From positions 1 through 11,542 of the forward strand of contig JAEWRS010000431.1 of assembly GCA_023398855.1 (NCBI GenBank): a DNA stretch of 11,542 nt, read 5' to 3'. The notes beneath the pieces are model-generated. The model was not told the DNA's origin and made no database searches. It saw only the letters and a program-made list of their open reading frames with translations. This DNA is from Bacillota bacterium. Its GTDB lineage: Bacteria > Bacillota > Clostridia > Lachnospirales > Lachnospiraceae. Made by a program: the position numbers and the translations under genes. This document shows positions 1-7,375 of the stretch, piece by piece. Position 1 is the first letter of the stretch. Each line of letters opens with the position of its first letter.

Positions 1-1848
1 ATTATGACCAGTTACAATGAGGTCAATGGGGTCTATGCCAATGAGAACGAGCACCTTCTAAAGGATATCCTCAGGGGGGAATGGGGGTTTGACGGCATTG
101 TTATCACCGACTGGGGCGGCTCTAACGACCATGTGAAGGGGGTGGCGGCAGGCTCTAACCTGGAGATGCCCGCCCCTGGCCTTCATTCGGCCAGAGAGCT
201 GATCGCTGGGGTGGAGAATGGCAGTCTGTCCATGGAAGCGCTGGATACCTGCGTGGATGAGCTGCTGGAGGCAATATTTACGCTTACAGGGAATCAGGAA
301 AACAGGGAAAGCTCCTTTGATGAGGAGGCGCATCACCTGCTAGCGGGAAGGGCGGCACAGGAGAGCATTGTGCTGTTAAAGAACCAGGATGATATGCTTC
401 CCTTAAAGCCTGGGTGCAGGGTGGCCCTGATCGGGGACTTTGCCTTTACTCCCAGGTATCAGGGTGCCGGGTCTTCCCTGGTAAACCCCATCCGCCTGGA
501 AACCATGGAAGAGATGATAAGGGCTTACCCCTTACATGTCATAGGCAGTGCCAGAGGCTATTCCCGAAGCAGAGCAGATGACGCCGCATTAAGCCAGGAG
601 GCCCTTGATCTGGCAGCCAGGGCCGATGTGGTGCTTTACTGCTTTGGTCTTGATGAGATCAGTGAATCAGAGGGAATGGACCGGGCCCATATGAGGGTAC
701 CGGAAAACCAGATCAAGCTTCTCACGGCCCTGGCAAAGGTAAATTCTAAAATAGCCGGAATCTTAAGTGCAGGCTCTGTCATGGAAATGCCGTGGCATGA
801 ATGCTGTAAATCCATTCTTCACGGTTATTTAAGCGGGCAGGCAGGCCCCTCAGCCATGCTTCGGGTGATCATGGGAGAAGTGAATCCTTCGGGCCGCTTA
901 AGCGAAACTTATCCCCTGAGATATGAAGACACCCCTGCCTATAGGTACTTTCCGGGAAAGGGTCGCTGTTCCCAGTACCGGGAGAGCCTTTATGTGGGTT
1001 ACCGGTATTATGATACTAAAAAAGTCAAGGTACAGTATCCCTTTGGCTATGGGCTGTCCTATACCACATTTTCTTATGACAATATGGAGGTTTTAGAGAA
1101 TAGAGTCCGCTTTATTCTTAGGAACACAGGGAGGACTGACGGCAAGGAAGTCGTACAGCTTTATGTGAAAGGTCCCAAGGGCAGGATATTCCGGCCGGAC
1201 AAGGAACTGAAGGGCTTTCAAAAGGTATTCTTAAAGGCAGGAGAAAGCAGGATGGTCACCATTCCTTTTGATGATAAGACCTTCCGTTACTGGAACAGGG
1301 TGACAAACCGCTTTGAAGTGGAAGGCGGAGTTTATACCTTACTTATTGGGGGAAGCGTGGCAGACATCAGGCTATATCAGAACGTGACCAGAGAAGGGAC
1401 TACAGAAAGCTGGCCTTATGAGCCGGAAATGCTTAAATCCTACTATTCCGGAATGATCGGCCAGGTGCCTGAGAAAGAATTTGAAGCTCTTTTGGGCCAC
1501 CCGGTCCCTGATGGGAAATGGTCGGGTGAATTAGGGGTTAATGATGCCCTCTGCCAGATGTATTATGCAAAGAGCCATCTGGCAAGGCTGATCTGGCGGA
1601 TTCTTACAGCCCTGAAAAACAGGAGCCAGGCAAAGGGAAAGCCAGACTTAAATCTTCTGTTTATTTATAATATGCCCTTTCGTGGAATTGCCAAGATGAC
1701 AGGAGGGGCAGTGAGTATGGAAATGGTGGATGGGATGGTCCTTGCGGTGAACGGCCATTTTTTCCGTGGAACGAAACAGATCATCACCGGATATTTTGCC
1801 AATGCAAAAGCGGACAGAGCTTATGAGAAAAAGCTCTCCGGCAAATAG
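1..1848 (+). CDS. Glycoside hydrolase family 3 (beta-glucosidase-like), 5' truncated by window edge
   Basis: Hydrolyses terminal beta-linked sugars from oligosaccharides or glycosides by a retaining mechanism; the exact sugar cannot be read from sequence. The reading frame is open from base 1, so the ATG at 4 is an internal methionine and most of the N-terminal barrel is missing. Numbering from that Met: TSYNEVNG, then GFDGIVITDWGG with the family nucleophile Asp36; the alpha/beta sandwich domain follows, with SESEGMDR at about 220-227 (E221 or E223 is the probable acid/base); YPFGYGLSYTTF at about 345-356; a fibronectin III-like domain at about 355-440 (VVQLYV, ELKGFQKV). Roughly 120 further residues (about 490-614) form a C-terminal extension with NMPFRG and a late VNGHFF motif, which I recall from some Firmicute GH3 proteins. 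No signal peptide can be judged. It is followed by a GtrA-like gene after 14 nt, so the two are probably co-transcribed. Family call is very secure; substrate is not. Confidence 0.95.
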   Translation: MMTSYNEVNGVYANENEHLLKDILRGEWGFDGIVITDWGGSNDHVKGVAAGSNLEMPAPGLHSARELIAGVENGSLSMEALDTCVDELLEAIFTLTGNQENRESSFDEEAHHLLAGRAAQESIVLLKNQDDMLPLKPGCRVALIGDFAFTPRYQGAGSSLVNPIRLETMEEMIRAYPLHVIGSARGYSRSRADDAALSQEALDLAARADVVLYCFGLDEISESEGMDRAHMRVPENQIKLLTALAKVNSKIAGILSAGSVMEMPWHECCKSILHGYLSGQAGPSAMLRVIMGEVNPSGRLSETYPLRYEDTPAYRYFPGKGRCSQYRESLYVGYRYYDTKKVKVQYPFGYGLSYTTFSYDNMEVLENRVRFILRNTGRTDGKEVVQLYVKGPKGRIFRPDKELKGFQKVFLKAGESRMVTIPFDDKTFRYWNRVTNRFEVEGGVYTLLIGGSVADIRLYQNVTREGTTESWPYEPEMLKSYYSGMIGQVPEKEFEALLGHPVPDGKWSGELGVNDALCQMYYAKSHLARLIWRILTALKNRSQAKGKPDLNLLFIYNMPFRGIAKMTGGAVSMEMVDGMVLAVNGHFFRGTKQIITGYFANAKADRAYEKKLSGK

Positions 1849-1862
1849 AAGGGAGGGAGCAC

Positions 1863-2456
1863 ATGCTGTCAGGTATAAAGGCCGGGTGGAAGGCATTTGC
1901 AGGGAACCATCCGGCTATAGCACAATTTTTACTGTTTTTCCTCGTATCCAATGGAGTAACCGTACTGCAGATGATTTTGATGCCAATTTTCCGAAACATG
2001 CTGGGGATGACCTCTTTGGTTGATACGAATTTTCAGATATGGCATGTGGGTTCCAATCTGGATGGCACACCTTATTATATTTTTAACTATGGGGCAGGCG
2101 TTCTTTCCCAGGGAGGAGGCGGAGGACTTGCGTATTTCCTGGCGGTTGAGATTGCCATGGGAATTGCCCAGGTCATCAACTTTTTCCTGCAAAGAAATGT
2201 CACTTTTAAGGCCAGCAACAGCGCGGCAAAGGCAGCCATGTGGTATGTGATTGCTTATATCATCATTACAATCGGTGCTGCAGCACTTCAGGGTCTTTAT
2301 AAAGCTCCTGTTTACCAACTGTTCATGAACAGCTTAAAACTGGGCGGGGGTGGGGAGACCATTGCAGACGTGATCACCATGCTGATCAATTCTGCGATTT
2401 CCTTCTGGGTGTTCTTCCCCATCTTTAAGATCATTTTTAAGAATAATGAAATATAG
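1863..2456 (+). CDS. GtrA-like multispanning membrane protein
   Basis: A 197-residue integral membrane protein. The match to the GtrA family (proteins associated with lipid-linked sugar translocation or cell-surface polysaccharide synthesis) rests mainly on INFFLQRNVTFK at about 105-116, which resembles the family's NFxxNRxWTF signature, and on four hydrophobic segments at about 18-42, 88-110, 124-145 and 168-192. It is longer than the usual 130-150 residues: about 40 residues lie between the first two segments, ending in a run of five glycines at 84-88, and a second four-glycine run is at 161-164. The start is supported by GGGAGG at 1851-1856. It begins 14 nt after the glycoside hydrolase stop, so a shared transcript is likely, and a stem-loop terminator follows. 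GtrA proteins usually partner glycosyltransferases; none is visible in the window. Family fairly sure, role inferred. Confidence 0.75.
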   Translation: MLSGIKAGWKAFAGNHPAIAQFLLFFLVSNGVTVLQMILMPIFRNMLGMTSLVDTNFQIWHVGSNLDGTPYYIFNYGAGVLSQGGGGGLAYFLAVEIAMGIAQVINFFLQRNVTFKASNSAAKAAMWYVIAYIIITIGAAALQGLYKAPVYQLFMNSLKLGGGGETIADVITMLINSAISFWVFFPIFKIIFKNNEI

Positions 2457-2503
2457 ATATAACGGAATTTACTGCATACGTTGCATGCAAATATCCACCT
2501 GGT

Positions 2504-2553
2504 AAACTCAGGGAATCAGCTGGGATTTCATTCCGGCTGTTCCCTGAGTTTTT
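2504..2553 (+). terminator. Intrinsic terminator after the GH3-GtrA operon
   Basis: AAACTCAGGGAA (2504-2515) pairs perfectly with TTCCCTGAGTTT (2540-2551). Inside it CAGC (2517-2520) pairs with GCTG (2536-2539) past a one-base bulge, and GGGA/TTCC can extend it further. The right arm runs into TTTTT at 2549-2553, so it should stop plus-strand transcription. It lies between convergent genes; on the minus strand only three Ts follow the stem, so termination of the kinase transcript there is possible but weaker. Confidence 0.85.
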
Positions 2554-2592
2554 GTGAAATCCGGTTGGGGACTGATAATGGACTTCCAGCCC

Positions 2593-3906
2593 TTATTCCT
2601 GGATAGGAATCAGTATCTGAAGAAAAAACCAGTTATTCTTTGAAGAAATCGTCATGGAACCGCCGTATTTCTGGGCAGCAGCCTGAATGCTTTTTAAGCC
2701 GTATCCATGGTACAGCTTATTGCCTTTGGTGGTAGGGGGAAGGCAGTCAGAACCCATGGCAAGCCGGTTTTCTGAATAATTTTCGCATTGGATCATTAAA
2801 AAATGGTTTCGTTTGTAAATGGAAAGAGTGATCAGCCTTTTTTCCTGTTCTTTAAACTGGGAAACGCATTCAATGGCGTTATCCAGGGCATTTCCGAAGA
2901 TGGAGCAGATATCCTTTACGTGAAGAAAGGAAACCAGTTTCCCATCGGCAACAAATGTAAAGGTGATATTATTCTGGGAACAGTACGTGCTTTTGGTGGT
3001 GAGTACCACATCCAGGACCTGGTTCCCTGTATTAGCCAGGGCCTCCTGCGTAAGAATGGCCTTTTCCATTTCCGACAGGTATTGTTCCCGTTTATCTGGA
3101 TCTTTTTCTGACCGGATGGCGATCATATAGTGCTTTAAGTCATGGAATTCCCGCCTTAAAAGCTCCATATTGTCAATTGCCATGCGATACTGGTCGTATT
3201 GTCTCTGCAGGACCACGTTCATGGCATTTTTTTCACTGCGGATCAGCAGCTCTTTCCTTTTGTTCTGCTGGGCAAAAAGCATCAAAAGTCCTCCGAAATC
3301 CACCAGAGTCCTTACATACAGAAGGGAGCTGGCTGCACTGGAAAACGGAGTATTTGGCATGACAAAGCTAATATTGCTGATCAGAAAAGCACCCATGGCA
3401 ATGGACACAGCGCTGAAAAACTCTTTTCTTTCCACCTCCATGCTTTCCTCTTTTGTGATATGCTCTTTTTCCAGAAAATAATATAAGGTGTAAATGCCGC
3501 CATAGGAAATCACCATGATCAGAACCGAAAGAGCCTGGCTTACCCGCCCGGAGCTGAGGGCCCACCATACATACAGCTGCCACTGAAAGGAGGCAGTAAA
3601 TTCAGCTAACACAAAGGCACGGACACATAGGAATCCTGCATCATAGGGAGAGATCCGGCAGGAGGTGTATATGGAGAAAAACATCAGCAAAATGGCAGCT
3701 ATCATACCGGGAAACCACAAATACAACGGCAGAGTACCTGCAATCATATGGAGAAGAAAAAACAGGCCCAGCATGGCTGCAAAGGATACAGCAAGTCCTG
3801 GCCCCTTAAGCCTTCTTCGAAGCATAAGGATGTAACTGATGCAGGCACACCATTCGGCCAAAGCAGTGAAAGGGCGGGGGGTATTCATCAATTCGCCAAA
3901 GTCCAT
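2593..3906 (-). CDS. Membrane sensor histidine kinase, GHKL/AgrC type
   Basis: Membrane sensor that should autophosphorylate and pass phosphate to the LytTR response regulator encoded just upstream. The first ~215 of 437 residues hold about six hydrophobic segments with short loops, like the AgrC/ComD/VirS group that sense extracellular peptides. A linker helix (about 215-250) leads to REFHDLKHY, with the probable phospho-accepting His255. The ATPase core has the N-box in FGNALDNAIECV (N339, N343) and a glycine box in HGYGLKSI (about 400-407), followed by KYGGSM. Start at 3906: GGAGGA lies about 8 nt upstream, formed by the last codons of the regulator gene, with 4 nt between the two genes, so translation is probably coupled. 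No AgrB/AgrD-like gene is in the window, so the signal is unknown; a peptide is inferred from family only. Confidence 0.9.
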   Translation of the reverse strand: MDFGELMNTPRPFTALAEWCACISYILMLRRRLKGPGLAVSFAAMLGLFFLLHMIAGTLPLYLWFPGMIAAILLMFFSIYTSCRISPYDAGFLCVRAFVLAEFTASFQWQLYVWWALSSGRVSQALSVLIMVISYGGIYTLYYFLEKEHITKEESMEVERKEFFSAVSIAMGAFLISNISFVMPNTPFSSAASSLLYVRTLVDFGGLLMLFAQQNKRKELLIRSEKNAMNVVLQRQYDQYRMAIDNMELLRREFHDLKHYMIAIRSEKDPDKREQYLSEMEKAILTQEALANTGNQVLDVVLTTKSTYCSQNNITFTFVADGKLVSFLHVKDICSIFGNALDNAIECVSQFKEQEKRLITLSIYKRNHFLMIQCENYSENRLAMGSDCLPPTTKGNKLYHGYGLKSIQAAAQKYGGSMTISSKNNWFFLQILIPIQE

Positions 3907-3910
3907 TTAT

Positions 3911-4618
3911 TTATCCTCCCATATAATTGGCCAGACATTCCATAAATGACTTCTTCCGGCCCCTGCTTATAGGGAGCCGCTCGCCGGAAAAAAGCAGAAC
4001 ATCACCAGGCAGACAACCGGTCACATGCTTTAAATGGACCAGATAAGCGTTGTGGCACTTAGCAAAGCCAAGGGCCTTTAATTCCTCTTCCATCCGTTTC
4101 ATAGGACCGGAAGTTACAAATTTCCCTTTGTCCGTGTGTATGAGGACATGGTGAAGCTGACTTTCCATGTAATAAACAGAGTCAATGCCAAGACGCATGG
4201 TTCCTGCCTCTGTGTCAATTGTGATATAATGTATGGCCCGCTTTTTCAAAATCCTGCTGACAGCCTTATTTACTATATGGGAAAAGGAAAGATAAGGCAC
4301 GGGCTTTAATATATAGCCCAGTGCATCCACCAGGTATCCCTCTACAGCAAACTGTGAGGAGGAGGTAATAAAAATAAAGATCACATCCTCATCCAGCTCT
4401 CTGATCCTTTGTGCCGTCTTCATGCCGTCTAAATATTTCATTTGAATGTCCAGGAGTATGATATCATAGCTGGCAGTGTAATCCGATACAATATCAAGGC
4501 CGTCAGGAAACACCTGAATCTGAAAGCTGACGGAATAGTCTGCCTCAAAGCGGGTAAGGTAGCTTTTCAGTGTGTCCACATATTCCATCTCATCTTCCAC
4601 AATAGCGATTTTAATCAT
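3911..4618 (-). CDS. LytTR-family response regulator (AgrA-like)
   Basis: DNA-binding response regulator, partner of the kinase gene that follows 4 nt downstream. I place the start at 4618 rather than the in-frame ATG at 4645: GAGGA stands 8 nt before the 4618 ATG, the 4645 ATG has no ribosome binding site, and MIKIAIVEDE is where receiver domains normally begin. In the resulting 235 residues the receiver domain (about 1-120) has the acidic pair E8/D9, phospho-acceptor Asp57 in LLDIQM, T85 and K105-P106. The C-terminal LytTR domain (about 133-235) contains CHNAYLVHLKHV and the family's RLPISRGRKKSF segment, which binds direct-repeat sites in DNA. Cytoplasmic. No matching operator was recognised in the window; targets are unknown. 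Confidence 0.92.
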   Translation of the reverse strand: MIKIAIVEDEMEYVDTLKSYLTRFEADYSVSFQIQVFPDGLDIVSDYTASYDIILLDIQMKYLDGMKTAQRIRELDEDVIFIFITSSSQFAVEGYLVDALGYILKPVPYLSFSHIVNKAVSRILKKRAIHYITIDTEAGTMRLGIDSVYYMESQLHHVLIHTDKGKFVTSGPMKRMEEELKALGFAKCHNAYLVHLKHVTGCLPGDVLLFSGERLPISRGRKKSFMECLANYMGG

Positions 4619-4658
4619 TGCTTTTTCCTCAACCAGGTCGTTCATTTTCTATTATAAA

Positions 4659-4687
4659 AGTATAGCATGTGCCCTGGAAAAAACCAA
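4659..4687 (-). promoter_or_regulatory. Promoter for the two-component operon
   Basis: On the minus strand TTGGTT (4687-4682) is followed by a 17-nt spacer and TATACT (4664-4659), preceded by TG at the extended -10 position (TGCTATACT). A second TATAAT (4656-4651) overlaps just downstream but lacks a good -35. Transcription would start near 4652, leaving a short leader before the start at 4618. Confidence 0.5.
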
Positions 4688-4744
4688 GGTGTTTTACAGG
4701 AACAGGCGGTTGGTAAAAATATAGAGGTGAAAAGAACTCGCATG

Positions 4745-4753
4745 TGATATGAT
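4745..4753 (+). promoter_or_regulatory. Possible extended -10 promoter for the M20 peptidase gene
   Basis: TGATATGAT is an extended -10 element (TG, one base, then TATGAT, five of six bases of the consensus). No convincing -35 lies 17 nt upstream. A TTTACA at 4693-4698 exists but only poor -10 sequences are at the right distance from it. Start would be near 4760, giving a leader of about 100 nt before the ATG at 4858. Confidence 0.35.
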
Positions 4754-4857
4754 ACCAGAAGGTGAGGAATTTCGCCGAAAGATTGCCTTTGACTGGCAAT
4801 CAGAAAAAGCGCGGAATCGGAAATACCGGCAGATTTAAGAAAAAGGAGTATAAGAGA

Positions 4858-5997
4858 ATGAATGAATTGACAAAGGATGTACTGCAGTATCTGGAGGCCG
4901 CCGCCGGGGAAGCTTATGAACTTCTTTTAACCCTTGGAACAATTCCGGCGCCATCAAACCACGAGGAACAGCGGGCTGAGTTTTGCAGAGACTGGCTGGA
5001 AAAACAGGGAGCACAAGGCGTGTATGTTGATTCTGCAAAGAATGTTATCTACCCCATCGGCTGCACCGGAGACAACCCTGTGGTCGTATTTGCCGCCCAT
5101 TTGGATATTGTATTTCCGGATACAGAGCCCATTCCCTTGGTAGTGGAAGACAAAAAAGTGAAGGCTCCTGGAATTGGGGATGATACGGCAAACCTTTGTG
5201 CCCTTCTTCTGTGCGCAAAATATATTGCACAGAAAAAGATTACACCAAGGAACAGCGGCATACTTTTGGTGGCAAATGCAGGAGAAGAAGGCCTGGGAAA
5301 TTTAAAAGGGTCAAAGCAGATCATAAAGGACTTTGGAAGCCGTATGAATGCATTTTATTCCATTGACGGATACATGGAGGGAATTGTAACGGATGCGGTG
5401 GGCTCTAAAAGATATCAGGTTGAGATCATAACGGAAGGCGGCCATTCCTTTGGGAAATTCGGAAACAGGAATGCCATCGTATATCTGGCCTCTTTAATTA
5501 ATACTCTTTACGGTCTGAAGGTGCCGGAGACAAAGACAAAAACCACCTATAATGTTGGGACCATCTCAGGGGGAACCTCTGTAAATACCATTGCCCAGCA
5601 GGCTGAGATGCTTTATGAGTTCCGTTCAGACAGCAGGGAAGACTTAGAGTTTATGGAAAGGCATTTCCAGACGGTAATTGAAAGTTACCGGGCAAAGATG
5701 ATAGAAGTGAACACCACGTTAGTTGGTGACCGTCCATGTGCCGGTGCAGTGGAGGAGAAACGGCAAAAGGAACTGGCCGGACAAGTGTCGGAAGTCATAT
5801 ATAAGTACACAGGGAACAAGCCAAAGGAAGGACCGGGCTCCACGGACTGCAACATACCGTTATCAATGGGAATCCCAAGTATTTGTTTCGGAGCCGTGAG
5901 GGGGGGACTGGCCCATACCAGGCAGGAATGGATTGAAACGGCCAGCTTAAAAGAGGGCTATAAAATCGTCTTTGAGCTGATACTGTCCTATTTTTGA
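4858..5997 (+). CDS. M20-family metallopeptidase (PepT-like)
   Basis: Cytoplasmic di-zinc exopeptidase or amidohydrolase of the M20/M25/M40 superfamily, expected to cleave short peptides or a related amide; substrate uncertain. The frame extends upstream to a GTG at 4762, but AAGGAG at 4843-4848, 9 nt before the ATG at 4858, supports the shorter 379-residue protein. Motifs from that start: AAHLDIVFP with His81 and Asp83; GIGDDTAN with Asp108/109 as bridging ligand; NAGEEGLGN with general base Glu143 and ligand Glu144; SIDGY with Asp170; GGLAHTRQEW with the last ligand His353. GGHSFGKFGN opens the inserted dimerisation domain (about 190-290), and GSTDCNIP lies near 325. All metal ligands seem present, so it should be active. 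No signal peptide. It is divergent from the two-component operon, and a hairpin follows its stop. Confidence 0.9.
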   Translation: MNELTKDVLQYLEAAAGEAYELLLTLGTIPAPSNHEEQRAEFCRDWLEKQGAQGVYVDSAKNVIYPIGCTGDNPVVVFAAHLDIVFPDTEPIPLVVEDKKVKAPGIGDDTANLCALLLCAKYIAQKKITPRNSGILLVANAGEEGLGNLKGSKQIIKDFGSRMNAFYSIDGYMEGIVTDAVGSKRYQVEIITEGGHSFGKFGNRNAIVYLASLINTLYGLKVPETKTKTTYNVGTISGGTSVNTIAQQAEMLYEFRSDSREDLEFMERHFQTVIESYRAKMIEVNTTLVGDRPCAGAVEEKRQKELAGQVSEVIYKYTGNKPKEGPGSTDCNIPLSMGIPSICFGAVRGGLAHTRQEWIETASLKEGYKIVFELILSYF

Positions 5998-6021
5998 AAT
6001 GCATTGGCTGATCAATAACAA

Positions 6022-6051
6022 TCAGGGCGGAACCAAAAGGTTCCGCCCTGA
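6022..6051. terminator. Stem-loop between convergent genes, probable bidirectional terminator
   Basis: TCAGGGCGGAACC (6022-6034) pairs perfectly over 13 bp with GGTTCCGCCCTGA (6039-6051) around an AAAA loop. It lies between the stop of the M20 gene (5997) and the stop of the rubrerythrin gene (6078), which converge. The T-tracts are poor: AATTCTG follows on the plus strand and TTGTTATT on the minus strand, so it may work better for the rubrerythrin transcript or act as a 3'-end stabiliser. Confidence 0.75.
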
Positions 6052-6077
6052 ATTCTGCAGCAGAGTAAACATCTGTA

Positions 6078-6614
6078 TTAATAATTTTCTGCTTTTCTTT
6101 CAAAATAAGCCTTTGGATGAGCGCAGACCGGACAGATTTCCGGTGCGTCAGGACCTTCATGGATATAGCCGCAGTTACGGCACTTCCAGCCAAGAGGAGC
6201 ATCTCCCTTAAAGGTACTGTCATTCTTTAGACTGTCAAGGAGTTTTAAGTACCGTTTTTCATGAGCAGCTTCAACTTTTCCAACGAATTCAAATTTGAGA
6301 GCCAGTTCCGGAAAGCCTTCTGCTCTGGCTTCTTCAGCCATCTTTTTATACATATCAGTCCATTCGTAATTTTCGCCGGCAGCAGCATCTGCTAAGTTTT
6401 CTTCCAAGGAACCAATTCCATGTAATTCCTTAAACCACATCTTAGCATGCTCTTTTTCCTGATCGGCAGTTTCTAAGTACAGGGCAGCCATTTGCTCATA
6501 GCCGGCCTTTTTTGCAGCTGAAGCATAATATGTATATTTATTTCTTGCCATGGACTCGCCTGCAAAAGCGTCTTTTAAGTTCTGTTCCGTTTTCGTTCCC
6601 GCATATTTGGACAT
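6078..6614 (-). CDS. rbr: Rubrerythrin (classical domain order)
   Basis: Cytoplasmic peroxidase of anaerobes that reduces hydrogen peroxide to water at a diiron centre, taking electrons through its own rubredoxin-like iron site. The 178 residues show an N-terminal ferritin-like four-helix domain (about 1-135) with diiron-type residues E20, E53-x-x-H56 (DQEKEH), E94/E95 and E115-x-x-H118 (VEAAHEKRY). The C-terminal rubredoxin domain (about 143-178) has C145-x-x-C148 and C161-x-x-C164 in WKCRNCGY and ICPVCAHP. Length and order are standard. The start at 6614 has AGGAGGG 8 nt upstream. It lies 108 nt downstream of the reverse rubrerythrin gene, on the same strand. No palindromic operator like the two upstream was found before this gene, so it is probably expressed from the upstream promoter, modulated by the intergenic hairpin. 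Confidence 0.97.
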   Translation of the reverse strand: MSKYAGTKTEQNLKDAFAGESMARNKYTYYASAAKKAGYEQMAALYLETADQEKEHAKMWFKELHGIGSLEENLADAAAGENYEWTDMYKKMAEEARAEGFPELALKFEFVGKVEAAHEKRYLKLLDSLKNDSTFKGDAPLGWKCRNCGYIHEGPDAPEICPVCAHPKAYFERKAENY

Positions 6615-6664
6615 CGTATAAACCCTCCTGAAATAAATTTTGAATGATCTTTACTTTGCAAACA

Positions 6665-6694
6665 GGGGAGCGGAAATTTGTTCTGCCGCTCCCC
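6665..6694 (-). promoter_or_regulatory. Intergenic hairpin between the two rubrerythrin genes
   Basis: GGGGAGCGG (6665-6673) pairs perfectly over 9 bp with CCGCTCCCC (6686-6694) around a 12-nt loop. Reading the minus strand, the stem is followed by TGTTTGC, a poor T-tract, so complete termination is unlikely. It could be a partial terminator or an RNA processing/stability element that sets different levels of the two rubrerythrins. A weak TTTGCA-17-AATTTA pair just downstream might be an extra promoter, but I do not trust it. Confidence 0.55.
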
Positions 6695-6722
6695 CAAAGT
6701 GTCAAATATTAACCAAAGAATA

Positions 6723-7265
6723 TTAACCGAAGTATCTTTCTAATAAGCCCTTAAATGCCTTGCCGTGACGAGCCTCATCTTTTGCCATCTCATGAACCGT
6801 ATCATGGATTGCATCCAGGTTTAATGCTTTTGCACGTTTTGCAAGGTCAAATTTACCTGCTGTTGCGCCATTTTCAGCAGCAACCCTTAATTCCAGGTTC
6901 TTCTTTGTGCTGGAGTTTACGCATTCGCCCAATAACTCTGCAAATTTAGATGCATGCTCAGCTTCTTCAAAAGCAGCCTTCTCATAATATAAACCGATTT
7001 CCGGATAGCCCTCTCTGTGGGCAGCTCTTGACATTGCAAGATACATTCCTACTTCGGTGCATTCGCCTTCAAAGTTGGCTCTTAAATCCATCATAATGTC
7101 TTCCGGAGAACCCTGTGCTACGCCTATTTCATGCTCGCAGGCCCAAGACATGCTTTCATCCTGTAACTTGAATTTTTCAGAACCAGCCTTACAGACTGGA
7201 CAGAACTCAGGAGCAGTATCCCCTTCGTGAACGTAACCGCATACAGTACAAACCCATTTTTTCAT
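6723..7265 (-). CDS. Reverse rubrerythrin (rubredoxin domain first)
   Basis: Peroxide (and, in studied clostridial relatives, oxygen) reductase in which the rubredoxin domain is N-terminal rather than C-terminal. In 180 residues: rubredoxin domain at about 1-35 with C6-x-x-C9 and C22-x-x-C25 ([17 protein letters not shown]); ferritin-like diiron domain at about 50-178 with E67 (ANFEGE), E101-x-x-H104 (EEAEHA), E131 (AAENGA) and E164-x-x-H167 (DEARHG). All expected ligands are present. The start at 7265 has AGGAGA 9 nt upstream. A strong promoter and a probable PerR operator lie upstream, and the classical rubrerythrin gene follows 108 nt downstream. Known clostridial homologues are PerR-repressed and strongly induced by oxygen, which agrees with the operator here. 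Cytoplasmic. Confidence 0.95.
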   Translation of the reverse strand: MKKWVCTVCGYVHEGDTAPEFCPVCKAGSEKFKLQDESMSWACEHEIGVAQGSPEDIMMDLRANFEGECTEVGMYLAMSRAAHREGYPEIGLYYEKAAFEEAEHASKFAELLGECVNSSTKKNLELRVAAENGATAGKFDLAKRAKALNLDAIHDTVHEMAKDEARHGKAFKGLLERYFG

Positions 7266-7323
7266 GATCTCATGTCTCCTTTTTATTTTTAATATTTTTT
7301 ATTATGTTTATGGTAATCAATAA

Positions 7324-7338
7324 TAGTAATTGTTACTG
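7324..7338. promoter_or_regulatory. Probable PerR operator, reverse rubrerythrin promoter
   Basis: The sequence TAGTAATTGTTACTG contains the inverted repeat TAGTAA-N3-TTACT(A). The first 14 bases are identical to an element at the perR promoter (7804-7817). It starts 5 nt downstream of the -10 box, covering the expected transcription start, where a bound repressor would block initiation. It shares the 7-1-7 layout of PerR/Fur boxes but is not a close match to the Bacillus PerR consensus (9 of 14). Confidence 0.65.
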
Positions 7339-7343
7339 ATATT

Positions 7344-7372
7344 AATTTAGCACATCTTTATCCTGGTGTCAA
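7344..7372 (-). promoter_or_regulatory. Promoter of the reverse rubrerythrin gene
   Basis: On the minus strand a perfect TTGACA (7372-7367) is separated by exactly 17 nt from TAAATT (7349-7344), which also carries the extended -10 TG (TGCTAAATT). The predicted start is near 7337, giving a leader of about 70 nt. The -35 begins a few bases after the perR stop, so this transcript can be made independently of perR. Confidence 0.85.
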
Positions 7373-7375
7373 GCT

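Noticed and set aside
1929..2318. Minus-strand 129-codon frame opposite the GtrA-like gene
   Set aside because: No recognisable domain, no ribosome binding site, and the plus strand gives a coherent membrane protein in an operon.
4619..4645. Upstream ATG at 4645 as start of the response regulator
   Set aside because: No ribosome binding site there, it would sit next to the predicted transcription start, and the ATG at 4618 has GAGGA and the normal receiver N-terminus.
4762..4857. GTG at 4762 as start of the M20 peptidase
   Set aside because: It adds 32 basic residues not expected for the family, and AAGGAG sits right before the ATG at 4858.
5795..6223. Minus-strand 142-codon frame across the M20 3' end, the hairpin and the rubrerythrin 3' end
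   Set aside because: It overlaps two well-supported genes and a terminator hairpin and has no coherent protein features.
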